The notes beneath the pieces are model-generated. The model had not been told where the DNA came from. It did no database searches and saw only the letters and a program-made list of their open reading frames with translations. Of a stretch of DNA of 64,000 bases, positions 32,741-43,716 are shown piece after piece (position 1 is the stretch's first letter; every line of letters begins with the position of its first letter). Source of the DNA: Nectonema munidae (lineage: Eukaryota > Nematomorpha > Nectonematoida > Nectonematidae); NCBI GenBank assembly GCA_030549495.1, contig JAUIRK010001029.1, forward strand, positions 434,001 to 498,000, given 5' to 3'. A program made the position numbers and the translations under genes.

Positions 32741-34199
32741 CCTGGTCCAAATTTTGAAGCCAAAGATGAACTTAACCCGTACAAAATTTGGTCTCTTTTT
32801 TTCACTCCTGAACTCCTTCAAGAAGTTTTTAATAAAACACATCAATACCTAAAAGGAAAAATTGAAAGCTCTTCTAATGTTTCTAAACATTTGTTATATT
32901 TCAGTGAATCTTTTACCATTGACAAAATTATTAGCATGTATAGAGTTTTGATATATTATCGGAATTGGAACTAATCAAAAGATATCAAACATTACTCTCC
33001 TAAAACTGGCTCACTTTTTGTGAAGGCTGCTATCAGTAAAAATAATTTTAAGTTTATCTCAAGGTTTTTTCTTTTTGGTGATCATTTTACAACAAACATT
33101 CAAAGTGATAAAATTGCTTCAGTAAGAATTTTCAATGATCATTTCCTGCAAGTTTTTTCAAAATAAGTTTTTATTTTTACTAAAAATCAGTAAACTGCAT
33201 ACGAACTAAAACTTTTTTAAGATAATAGATAACACAAAATTATGTTTACGTTGACTAACAACTTTTGAGATTCCGAGGAAATTGCCCAATAAAGGTGTAC
33301 GATCCCAGTACGCCTTGTAAATGGTGGATCAAGTTTTATTACTTGAATGATGCTAGAGCATATTACGTTATGTTTCATGAATTATACTCTTCAGACCTAT
33401 ATGAAAGATCTTACTTCTCAGGATGCGAAATCGTCAAAAGACTTGTGAATTTATCCAAGTGGCCCAAAAGTACTGGAATAATATGTAATGGTTTTTTTTC
33501 ATGGATCACTAGTTATGCTTATGGGGTAAGGAGCCTAACTTATTAGTTTTAGGCACACTAACTTCAACAAACGGTGTATTCCTCCTATTTTTAAAACTCA
33601 ACATTTAAAGAGTTTGCGATTGGCAAGGTATGAATCCATAACTTTGTACTCCAGTTGTGCCTCCCTTGTTGCCTATATTCCAAAGAATCATGCAACGACA
33701 TATTTCAAAGCAGTTCTTTATATGAGCAGCCAATACTACCACGCCCTTAATACGATGGGATCAAAACATAAACAAGAATCAATGTTGTGCTACAACAGTT
33801 TCAAAACAAATGTTGATAAATCTAATCAGATGATGCGTGATTATACCATATACAAAACCTCAAGACGTTGGCTGATAGCTGTATTCTGCAACTATCTCGA
33901 TATGGCTGCTCTGAACACTTATGTTGTAGTGTTATGTAAATCTTTCCTTGCTTCTTTCTGAAGATTATATGAAAATTCGTGCACAAAGCTTGAGTATTCC
34001 AAGTGAAGTAAGAACTTTGCTTCAAATTTATGGATATCAAAAGGAGTACCCTAGTACATCCCAACCTAGTAAAGGTAACTGTCTAGTCTGTTATTCAACT
34101 AAAATCAGAAGGATTTTCCAAGTATGTTCTAAGTGCCACAATAACGTATGCAATGAACATAAAAAGAACATATGTAACTCTTGTTTTAATACTTTATAA
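32741..34199 (+). mobile_element. piggyBac-type element 3, decayed
   Basis: The N-terminal part (about 32760-33165) reads NPYKIWSLFFTPELLQEVFN. The core appears at 33265-33546 (RFRGNCPIKVYDPSTPCKWW), the third catalytic segment at 33614-33961 (CYNSFKTNVDKSNQMM, then SRRWLIAVFCNYLDMAALN), and the cysteine finger at about 34075-34190 (CLVC, CSKCHNNVCNEHKKNICNSC). In the third segment the usual GGVD is TNVD, and substitutions elsewhere suggest long decay. At least two frame changes and several stops lie between the pieces. It differs from elements 1 and 2 in every block, so it is a third lineage. No TTAA-flanked termini were identified. Confidence 0.8.
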
Positions 34200-34639
34200 A
34201 ATAATATTTGCATCACTTTTAAAATAATTACTTTTAGCAAATATTTTTTTTATATAAGCTTGTTTTGTACCATTTAACTTGGGCAAAAAGGACATTTGTT
34301 TTTTTTGATATTTAAACCATAATATATTAAGGAGTGAGTGAGTGAGTGAGGGAAATCTCTAAGCACTTTCCAGCGTTGGCTGATATGCTTGCTGTATTGC
34401 TATGATTTGGATGGCTTTGCTTAGTTGTTTCTATGTGACGGAAAAATCGAATTAGTTGTTATGTTCTAAAGGAGCAAAATAAAAGGAAAGAAAGTGTAGA
34501 AGTGTTGTATTAAAATGGTGATATATGAGATTAGGAGTTGGGTGAAGGAGGGATAAGATTTTGGTGTGCTTTAAGAATTCGTTCAATTGTGTTTATCAGG
34601 ATTGAGAGTTCTTGGAGAATTTAAGGGTGATATAGAAAG

Positions 34640-37600
34640 TCATAAATGGAGATGGGGATACCATTGAAATATAAGTGGCAGAATTTGAGTAGTTTGGTTC
34701 GTATGTTTTAAAAGATGGGGCATAGAAGGATGATGTGTATTCGTGTTTCTATTTCTGTGCACCCAAAACGGCAAAGTGGGTTGTTGTGTAGTTTGAATTT
34801 GTAAAAGTAAGCATATGTTGGGCAGTGAAAAGAGAACCATCTAATTGTGTTGCGTGCGAGAAAAATGCTTTTATTATTAATCGCAAAATTGATTAGAGGA
34901 GGATAAATGTTGAGGGATGGCCAATTGTTAAGGATGGATGTGTGTGTGTTGAAGATTTGATGCAGGATAGAGGGATAGAGGGTACAATGATTAAGGTTGT
35001 GTTCGATGTAAATGTTTTGGATAATTGATCTACTATGTTGTTTTAGGTGCATGTAGAATGTCCGGGAGACCAGGTGATGGTGATGTTGAAATGTTGAGCG
35101 AGTTGGGTGAGTTTGGTGGCTATGCTATGACATGACAGCGGAATTTTATGATTGAGATTGAGATCGTTAATGATGTTTTGAGCGTCTGTGTAAAGATTGA
35201 TGTGATTAAAGTTGTGACGATATGTTTCGATGTTGTCTAATAGATGGCTGCAAGCGGCTAAAGCTTCTGTTTCATAAGATGAAGTGTTGTTGTCGGTGTG
35301 AAGGACTTCGGAGAAAAAGGGGGTTAATGAGTTGGTGATAAAGAAGGCGTATGCACCACTAGCATGGTGAGAGGATTTGGAACCGTCAGTAAAGATGAAA
35401 AGATTATATTGTGAGTGGGGATTAGTGCGTTGCATTTTGATTATTTTGGTAGGAATGTTTTTATGATTGCATATGGTTAATGTGTAAGGTAATTCATCTG
35501 AAGGGTTAAAATGGATGATTGGATGGATTTCAGATGATATGGAATAGTGAGCTAGGTTTAGTATGTACTTGGCACATATGGTTTCGTAAAATGAGAGTAT
35601 AAGGGATGAAGTTGAGTAGGGTGTGGTGAAAACGTGAATGGGGCTCATGGATTTGAAAGTTTTCGAGTATAGTGTTACTAGAGTTAAGTGTAGTTTGTAT
35701 AGAATTGGTAGAGTGTGTGTAAGGAGTTCAAGTTTTGAGGTAGGTGTGGTGTGATACGCGTTAGTGATTGTGAGGAGACAGGTACGGTGAATTTTATTGA
35801 GAATAATTCTAGTATTAAGCAGCTTTATGGAGAAACCCCAGGAGAGGATACCGTATTGAATTATGGGTAAAATAATTGATGTATAAATATATTTTGAAAT
35901 TTTCGGGTTTAGTCCCCATTTGTAGGAGATGGCTTTCTTGAAGGAGAAAATGATAGGCGTGAGTTTAGTGTGTAGGTTTTTGATGTGTGCTAAGAATTTA
36001 AGGTTTGATTGAAAAACAACTCCGAGATATTTTATTTGGGTTACTGGTGTGATTGGTGTGGATGATGGCATGACTAGGGCCTGTGGTAAGATTCTTTTCT
36101 TAGTGAAATGTATGATGTTCAGTTTACTCTGGTTAAACTGAATTTTATATTTAGAGGCTATGGTGTTTATATTCGTCAAAAGGGTGGTAGCGTTGTTCAA
36201 ATTGGTTTCCTGGTTGTCGTTGGAGAAGGTAAAGAGGATGTCGTCAGAGTAGCATTGTGCGAAGTGTGAGTTGGAATTAATGTGATCTAGGAGTGGATTG
36301 ATGAGGATGAGCCATAAAATGTCTGAGAGGCAGCCGCCTTGGGGGTAGAGAGCGAGAGTTGTTTTATGTAAGTGTTGTTGTTGTGATGCAGGATAAGTAT
36401 GCGTTTGTTGAGATAGCTTTGAATGAACTTGCTGAGGTATAAAGGGTAATTGTTTTGGATTAAGTTGAATAGAATTGCGGGATGCCAAGCAGAGTTGAAA
36501 GCATTATCAATAATTTTAGTGTGTTTTTCAAGAAGAGATTTAGGCGTGAGAGGGCCATTTCAGTATTTTTGTTAGGGCGATAGGCAAATTGATTTGAATG
36601 AATGAGATTTTTTCTGCAAATGTGGTGTAGTAATCTTTTTCATAAAATTCGTTCTAGTACTTTGCCAAGAGACGGTAGAATCGAGATGGGGCGCCAGTTT
36701 TTAATTTCGTTGATGTTTCTGTTGGGTTTGGGGATTAGCACTAGCTTGCTAATTTTCCAAATGTTTGGAAAAAAGCTAAATTTTAGACATACATTGTAAA
36801 TATTGATGAGATGAGGTTGTAAGATATAGTATGATTTTTTGATGTGCCTGGGAGAGATGAGGTCTAGACTGATTTCATATTGTGAACTGTACGAATAAGT
36901 TCAACTTTGGTAATGGGCTGAAAAGTTATTGGTGAGTTGTGTGAGAGTTTATGTTGCCTAATAATAGTGTTCAAGGGGTTGTCTGAGTTTTCATTGTCGG
37001 ATAGGAATAGTATGTTAAGGAAGTGACGGTTGATGTGTGTGTTTGTGTTTGAGTTGAGAAGTAAGTGGTGAGGTAAAGAAGCGTTTAGCTTTGTATTTCT
37101 GATTTTGTTTAATAAGTCCTATGGGTTAGAGGGAGTTTGGCTACAAAATTTGGTCCATGATTTTCTTTTGGCTTGACTGATTTCATTTTTATATTTTCCC
37201 TTAAGATTGAAGTATGATTCAATGGATGCAGTAGAATGTGATTTTCTTAAAGATTTTAGGTCGCTGCGTAGTTGTTTTTTGAGATGTGTGAGTTGGGAGT
37301 TCCAATAGTATATGTTATGTCTTTTGTGTTCTGGATGGTTAGGTGTGGATGCTTGAATGCATGATGATATGGTTTTGTTGATAAATGTTGCGGATGCTTC
37401 AATATTTGGGATTGAGTTGGTGTCGAGGGTGGTGTTATTTAAATTGAGTTCAAGTTTATGAAGGTATGATGTCCAAAAAATTTGAGTGGTTGGAAGATTT
37501 TTTCTATGTTTTGAATGAGTTGGCTGCAGATGAAATTGGAAAGTAATGTAACAGTGATCTGATGCGAAAGGAGTGTTTGATATCTGCCAGTTATGGATGA

Positions 37601-38192
37601 GGTTGATTGAGTGGAATGAAGTTATTGTGAGGTCAATGTGTGATTTGTATAGTTTGTTTTGGTTTAGCTTCATATAGGTAGGATCTTTACTGTTATCAGC
37701 AAGAATAAGGTTATTTGAGGCAATAAAATTTTCAGCTTGCGTCCCGCGATAGTTTGATTTGGTATCCCATAGAAAGGATCTGGCGTTTAATTCGGCTAAT
37801 ATAATTACGTGCTTATTTACATGTGATATGGATGTAATTATGTGAAAGTTATTGATAAACTTCTCTGATAATAGAAGATTAGAAGACGGTGGGGAGTAGA
37901 GTGAGCAGAATAAAAGGGGTAGTGGCTTAGTATGAATGAGAGTAAATAGGTAATTGGATTCAGATTGTTGGTATAATGATGTGTTGTGAATTGAGGATTT
38001 GATTAGAATACAGGCAGAGTATTCGTTTAGTGGGGGAACATGTAGAAGCGTGTGATTGCATGTGTATTGGGGAATATGTGGATAAGGCTCGTTAATGGAA
38101 ATGATATCATACTTGTATGAGGTTAGTATATTGTAGAGGTTGAGCCATGCGTTTCTTGAATGGTTGAGGTTAATGTGGAAAAAGTTTAGCAT
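34640..38192 (-). pseudogene. LINE ORF2: endonuclease, reverse transcriptase, RNase H
   Basis: In order on the minus strand: endonuclease (38192-37520) with IISINEPY, the core ILAELNARSFLW where GDFNA is usual, RGTQ, HIDLTIT and an intact ASDH; linker; reverse transcriptase (about 37100-35850) with YRPNKNTEMA, FNSAWHPAIL, PQGGCLSDI and YSDDI at the catalytic site (usual YADD), then YLGVVFQSNLKF; RNase H (35450-35060) with FTDGSK, SYETEALAA, LYTDAQ and WSPGHS; and a C-terminal knuckle CRFGCTEIETRIHIILLC. The frame changes in the RT finger region (near 36530 and 36480) and again near 35045 and 34840. The changed GDFNA residue and the frameshifts make it inactive. The longest open pieces are 481 and 357 codons, so decay is moderate. 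Confidence 0.87.
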
Positions 38193-38226
38193 ATGAAGTT
38201 AGATATGGTGTAGTTATGGTTTGAGT

Positions 38227-39094
38227 TTATGTGGTTTTGATGATTAATGTAGTGAGTGAACTGAGAAGATGTTGCGGAGTAAGGAAGGTGACAGTTGAAG
38301 CAAGAAAGTTTTGAGTTGTCTGGGCATGTATGCAGGAGATGATAGAGTAACCACGGTGCCCGCAGTGTGCGCAGTTTGGTTCTGTGGAATTGCATTTCAG
38401 TGAAGCATGTCCATATTTGAGGCAGTTATTGCATTGTTTGGGTTTCGGTTTGAAAATATGTGTGGTGAGCAGATAGTTGTCGAGAAAAATTTTTGGTTGG
38501 TCAGTAAGAAAGTTAAAATTTTGTGGGTTGGATGGTTCTAGTAAGGCAGTGTAGGAGTATAGACCTTGTTTTCCTAATTGAATAGGATTGATTAGAGAGC
38601 CAGTGGAAAGGATGTTTGGGTTTTGTTGAGAGATGATATTGCTTAGGTTAAGGAGTGGTATACTATTTGGAATGCTTCGGATGATGAGTTTAGGTTTTTG
38701 AGTATTAATGTTTTCGGCTATCATTCCTTTATTGGTGAGTTGTGTTTGGGCATGTTTTTTTTGCTGTGGGTTATTGAATTCAAAATATATGGCGCCAGAG
38801 TGTGATGATCGTGTTTTGGTGATGGTGTAGTTATTTTGTGAGGTTTCAAGATTTTTGATTGTAGTTTGTTTATGAGAAGCTTTTCTTTTCTAGTAGTTAT
38901 GGAGGTGGAGGGCAATATTTTTATCGTGAGATAAGGCCCCTAAAAATGATTTAGTTTGTTTAGGTATGTGTGAGGGAGGTGGTGTTAACTAGTGAGGTGG
39001 TAGATTCTTGAGTGTTGTCTAGTGAGTGATTTGATGAGATGTTAGCGTAAGTAGGTTTTGAGTTTATGGATTCTGATTGAGATATGAAAATCAT
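38227..39094 (-). pseudogene. LINE ORF1, gag-like with zinc knuckles
   Basis: An ATG at 39094 (minus strand) opens a serine/threonine-rich leader. The frame shifts near 38950 to a basic stretch (RKEKLLINKLQ) and again near 38724 to the RNA-binding part, which ends with CNNCLKYGHASLKC, a standard CX2CX4HX4C knuckle. A second knuckle, CAHCGHRGYSIISC, has a tyrosine in place of the histidine. This layout matches the ORF1 proteins of I, jockey and R1 type LINEs, which bind element RNA. It lies directly upstream of ORF2; the ORF1 end and the ORF2 start are in the usual close arrangement. Confidence 0.8.
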
Positions 39095-39105
39095 GGTTAT
39101 TGATA

Positions 39106-40194
39106 TATTATATTTTAAAATAATCATTTAGTTCTTTTTGATAAAAGAAGTTTATTTCTGGGAAAAAACTTACAAATTTCCTTAGATGGCCATGCGAGGG
39201 TTATTCTTTTACAAATCTAAGATATGTATTTTCTACTTTACTAAATATTTTACGGTTAATAATTCCAATGATATTTATTTTACTCGCAACATTGACTTCT
39301 TTCATTTTCAACACATCTATTGTAATATTAAATTTAGAGCTATCTAATAAATACTTATAAAATTACTTACAAGGATTTTTGAGATTTCTCTAGACTTAGC
39401 AGATTTAAAAAATCTGCAATTAAATCGCTTCTTCATTAATGTTTTTATATGTGGCTTATTTATTTCTCTCCATACTCTTATTAATACTTATGTTTTTTAA
39501 CACGTTTTCTTATATTTAAATGTGAATATATGCAATAAATATATGTATTTATACCTATATATTTATAAGTACTTTGAATGAACTTTTTTTGTTTTTTTTT
39601 CTACTCATTATATAACAATCTTTTAAAAAATGTTTATGCTTTTACATATATTTATTTTCGTATTCACGTGTGTATTATTTTCTTTAATGAATATGATTAT
39701 ATCTATGTGTACTTATCCTTAAATTATGAAGTCTTACATCTCTCTTTTTTCCCTACTTTTTCTCTTAAATTTTTTATACCAGTTCTGCATCTTGATGGAA
39801 GAATCAAACTTAAAAAGTTTTCTGGAAAGCAGTAAATGGTTATTTGTTAGAAAACAGACAAATTTAAAAAATTCAGAGCAATTAATAAAATATTATATAC
39901 ACTAACCCTAATTAGTATTAATTTATAAATTTAGGTCACATTCACTTTTTAATAAAAAAAAATCACTCTTAAATTGTTTAAAAAGTTATGATAACTGATT
40001 TAACACATTTTTACAGAAAACCATAACTTTATTTGCTAAACAACATTTAATGTTAAATACGAAGCATAAATGATAAGTAAGATCTCTTTTTTATTTTTAA
40101 AGATAATTTTTTATTTTGGTGAATGTTTTTTCCAATTATAAAATTTGATATTTTATTTTTTTAAAATTTTGTCATAATTTCCTGCGATAGAATA
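39106..40194. other. Upstream DNA of the RNase H2B gene; no gene seen
   Basis: Very AT-rich. The open frame at 39578-39835 is phenylalanine/tyrosine-rich, as expected by chance in such DNA. The promoter of the gene at 40195 must lie here, but I see no distinctive element. Confidence 0.45.
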
Positions 40195-40767
40195 ATGAAG
40201 ATACCATGTATTTTAGCTAATACACTATGTGAAGAGAAAAGCCTTTCTTTAGTTCAATTCCCACAGCCGTCTTCATTTAGGGAAAGTTTATACCTAGCTT
40301 TTAATGATAACCTCTCTCAATTACATGAAGTAAAATATATCTTAAATGGACATTCAACATGGCTTCTCAAAGATAAACTTATTTACAAGGATAAAATATT
40401 TATAATCTCTAATAGAGTTGATAAAACTTACTACTATTTAACATTTTTATTAGAATTTTTTCTAAAAAATTCATCTAAATTTTATACAAATACAGTTATA
40501 TTAGATAACAAAATGTATGAAGCAGCTTGTAAAATACTGCTACAAAGTTATGATGAAGTGTTTCTTAATGTTTGTGACAGTAAATCTGTTGATGGCATTT
40601 ATCTCTACAAATACAATGAAAATAAAACTCTTGATTGGATTAAAAATAAAGTTAGAAATGTATCGCAAAAGTTGATGATAAATGATGATAAGGCACTTCT
40701 TTATCTTAAAGATTATCTCCCAGATAATATTCACCATAAAGTTCTTCCTATTTTGAAAGAAAAATAA
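40195..40767 (+). CDS. RNASEH2B: Ribonuclease H2 subunit B, single exon
   Basis: RNase H2 is a nuclear heterotrimer that cuts RNA in RNA-DNA hybrids and removes single ribonucleotides from DNA; subunit B forms the platform with subunit C and the PCNA link. The 190-residue frame follows the family along most of its length: LVQFPQPSSFRESLYL (first strands of the triple barrel), LHEVKYILNGHSTWLLKD matching the human FEVKVFKEKHHSWFI segment, VDKTYYYLTFLLEF for VDPLFLLLHYL, then YLYKYNENKTLDWIKNKV for the YYKYSKEKTLKWLEKKV helix, and a final LKDYLPDNI. It is shorter than the roughly 310-residue human protein because the variable loop and the C-terminal tail are missing. A TAG lies in frame just before the start. 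AATAAA overlaps the stop region. No damage is visible. I made this identification from remembered family sequence. Confidence 0.82.
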   Translation: MKIPCILANTLCEEKSLSLVQFPQPSSFRESLYLAFNDNLSQLHEVKYILNGHSTWLLKDKLIYKDKIFIISNRVDKTYYYLTFLLEFFLKNSSKFYTNTVILDNKMYEAACKILLQSYDEVFLNVCDSKSVDGIYLYKYNENKTLDWIKNKVRNVSQKLMINDDKALLYLKDYLPDNIHHKVLPILKEK

Positions 40768-41095
40768 TAAATATATAGAATTTTTTTCTTCTGTTTGATG
40801 TGTGGTTTCAATTATATTCATAACGTTTATTATAATTAGCTAATGTTAAACTTTGCTAAAGTAATTAATTTTATAAATGAACTAACTATTAAGATATCGG
40901 AAAGGTGGTATTAATGGTTTTAGGTGTAATAATTTCGTATGTGGTAAGGCTTCAAGATTTTTAAATTATAAAGCATGAAAATGGTCAGAAAAATTTTTTT
41001 TTGTTACTAACAAAAATATTATGAATGCTATAAAATTTAATCATGTTTGAAGTACATTTTTATATTTTTGAAAGTATGATATGAATAAATAAAAA
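40768..41095. other. 3' flank, nothing seen
   Basis: AT-rich sequence with no open frame or repeat that I can support. Confidence 0.4.
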
Positions 41096-42330
41096 ACTGG
41101 GATTATTCTAAATCGCCTAATTTTCCAAATAATTGGCTGCGAATCTGATGGTGTTTATTTTTTATGAAAATAATCTAACAATAAAATAAATTATATTCTA
41201 CTTGCACAATTTTTTTTCTAAATATTGTCTTAATTTATTTAATAAACCAACTTGTAAAAATTTCCCATTTTAATGGGAAGTCGTTTATGTATGGTCCCTT
41301 AATTTATCAATCTCTCCCTCTACTATCTAAAGAAACAGCTTTGCACCATATACCTCCATGTGTTGGCAACAAATTTGTTATCAGCTTCTAGTCTTATTCT
41401 ATAATGTTTCTTCTTTGATAGTTCTACTTTCAAAAAAAATTCCTTTTTTGGAAAAAACCTTTTTCAGAGATTTAGAACAGAATTTACCCCATCTCAGAGC
41501 TTTTCTATTGAAGAAAATCTTGTTGTCGTGGCTTTCAGTAAATATCAGGAATAGAAACAGATATCACTCTGGATATTTGTTAATCAAGCCTTTTTAAATT
41601 CTTGTTTTTTCATGAAATTATTGACAATCGTCCTTTTTTCATTTAGAAAAAATTTTCTACCACCATCATCTGAAGGATTTTGTCTTTCACACAATGAAAA
41701 AATGGTCATACTCCATTCATATTCTAAAATTTTCTTGTCAGTGACTATATCTTCACATATTTGCCTCTGTCATAATTATGGCAACTCTAACAGTTTGAAA
41801 ATTTTAGATTTCTTATCCATGTTAGTGAATTTATGATTTTAATCTTATCTTATAAGATAAATGTTTAAAGATATTTCATTTGCAAGGGAAGAGCTTCTTC
41901 TTCATGGTCAAGATATTTTTTCAAACACTAACAAAATCTATACTCATACATCCTTTGTTATAATTATAAAAATACGAGCCACAAAAAATAAATAGAGAAG
42001 TTTATATTACAAAATACAACTGATTTTTTTCAACACATATTTTATATATTAGAATTACAAAAAGAGCAAATAATGTTTTTTACTTGTAAATTGAACACTT
42101 GCTTGTCCTTCGTATTCTTGATTTGTAATTTATTACTAAACAATACCCCCTCTAGAAACAGTGCTGCTTTCAATACTTCCTTGGCGTAGAAAAACTGATT
42201 CTAGAAATTCCAAAAAACTCTCTTCTAGAGGATAAAGCTTCTTCAAGGCAATTATGTTTATAGATAATTCGAGTGTTGAGGGCTGGTATGTATATATAAT
42301 TTGAAAATACTTACAGTACAACGTCTACTA
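41096..42330 (-). repeat. Unclassified dispersed repeat, copy 2, protein-like on minus strand
   Basis: Homologous in patches to 25200-26400, including a minisatellite 1 unit remnant at its left edge (about 41130-41180). On the minus strand 42321-42136 reads PSTLELSINIIALKKLYPLE followed by ESFLEFLESVFLRQ, and about 41820-41590 reads DKKSKIFKLLELP, then a stop, then EDIVTDKKILEYEWSMTIFS and CERQNPSDDGG. These look like real protein, not random AT-rich frames. I cannot name the family, and the element it belongs to remains unidentified. Confidence 0.55.
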
Positions 42331-43695
42331 GGCTTATAACAAGTATATTCTCTTGACATTTTATTTAAACTGTTCATTCCACTTTAATCTGGATTATATA
42401 TATGTACTTCAGTCTGACCTTTTTAAAAAAAACTCTTTTGCTTATTCTGTTACACCTTTTCACAATTACACCCTTTTGGAATTCGAAAATGTATTTTTGA
42501 AATTTTTTTTGTACATTTTAAAATTGAAACATTATTTCCAAATTGGTGAAGAAATTTCAATCTTTCAAAGATAAATCATTTAAGAAATAAAATGAAAAAT
42601 GAATTGATTAACAAAAAATATTTAAACAAATTCAATGTCCTATTAATACATTTGTATGTTCCTTGCAGCATTAGAAAAATAATTCTGATTATCGTTAGTT
42701 TTTATGGTCTTATTTGATTGCTCAATAATTTGAATAAATGATTTTTTCTATATTCCTTTTGTGTCACAAATTTTGGCGCTATTCCAAAATTCATTAAACT
42801 TCATCTTAAAACGTAAATCAAAATCTTCAAGATTAACTTTTTGATGAATTTTACCGTCGTCTATCAAAAATCAAATATCAGTCAAATAATCATATTTAAC
42901 TTTTTCTAAAAGTTCGAGCAAAAGTTCATTAAATTTTTTGGAATTATGTGTTCCATTTATTTAAAAAGGTATACTCTTCACAGTTCTAATTTATATTTTT
43001 AATTCTGAATCGCCAATTTAAAATTCTAATTATATTTTTTGAATAATTATAAGCTATTAACAATCTTTATTGCTATAGGAACAATCTTTTTTGGTTAGGA
43101 ATAGTATAAAGTATAAATGTAGAACACAAAAAAATAACTTTGTTTATAATTTATTAATGAATCAAACAAACAAAAGATATTTGGCGAGAAGTAAAAAATA
43201 GATTAAATATTAATAAATCAACTAACATAAATCTGAATTTTGGTGGGGAGTTAATTGAAGATGAACAAACTATGAAGTTACCCTCCTCTCAACCAAATGC
43301 ATACCACAAGTACACACTAAATTTGAATTTAAAAAATTTTCGTATAGTGATATTATTCTATACAAAATGGACATTCTTTATGCCATTATTTGGCTTTTGA
43401 TTTTTTTTGAATTTCTTTCAATCAAGTTTTTACAGATAACATTTGCATGTTTATTTCGTCTTATAAGTGTAGCATTATAATCACTATTCATGTTTGTGTG
43501 TGTTGATTTTATTTTTGAAAAAAAAAACTAACGAAATGTATTTTTGATCCTTTATATGTTTTTTTCTTAATTGTTTGATTTATACAATAATTTTTTTTAA
43601 TGATGATGATTATGATATTATAAATATAAACATATATACACATTGTTTGCTCTACTTTATTACCTCTGTGAGCTCTCTTTTTTTATAATAAAATT
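42331..43695. other. Intergenic, no gene seen
   Basis: AT-rich sequence with no supported feature except a TC microsatellite at its right end (about 43696-43711) that abuts the LINE fragment. Confidence 0.4.
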
Positions 43696-43716
43696 TTCTC
43701 TCTCTCTCTCTAGCTG

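Larger units (their letters stand above)
34331..39105 (-). mobile_element. Two-ORF LINE of the I/R1/LOA group, minus strand
   Basis: Read on the minus strand it has a gag-like ORF1 with zinc knuckles, an ORF2 with apurinic endonuclease, reverse transcriptase and RNase H, and a 3' tail of CACT tandem units (34333-34354, seen as GAGTGAGTGAGTG on the plus strand). An RNase H after the RT points to the I, LOA, R1 and related group. The whole element shows a striking composition: its coding strand is A- and C-rich and poor in G, unlike flanking DNA. The 5' end is near 39100. It is close to full length (about 4.8 kb) but carries several frameshifts. Confidence 0.88.

Noticed and set aside
36602-36799. 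Plus-strand open frames within 34.3-39 kb
   Set aside because: These are shadows of the minus-strand LINE, favoured by its skewed base composition.
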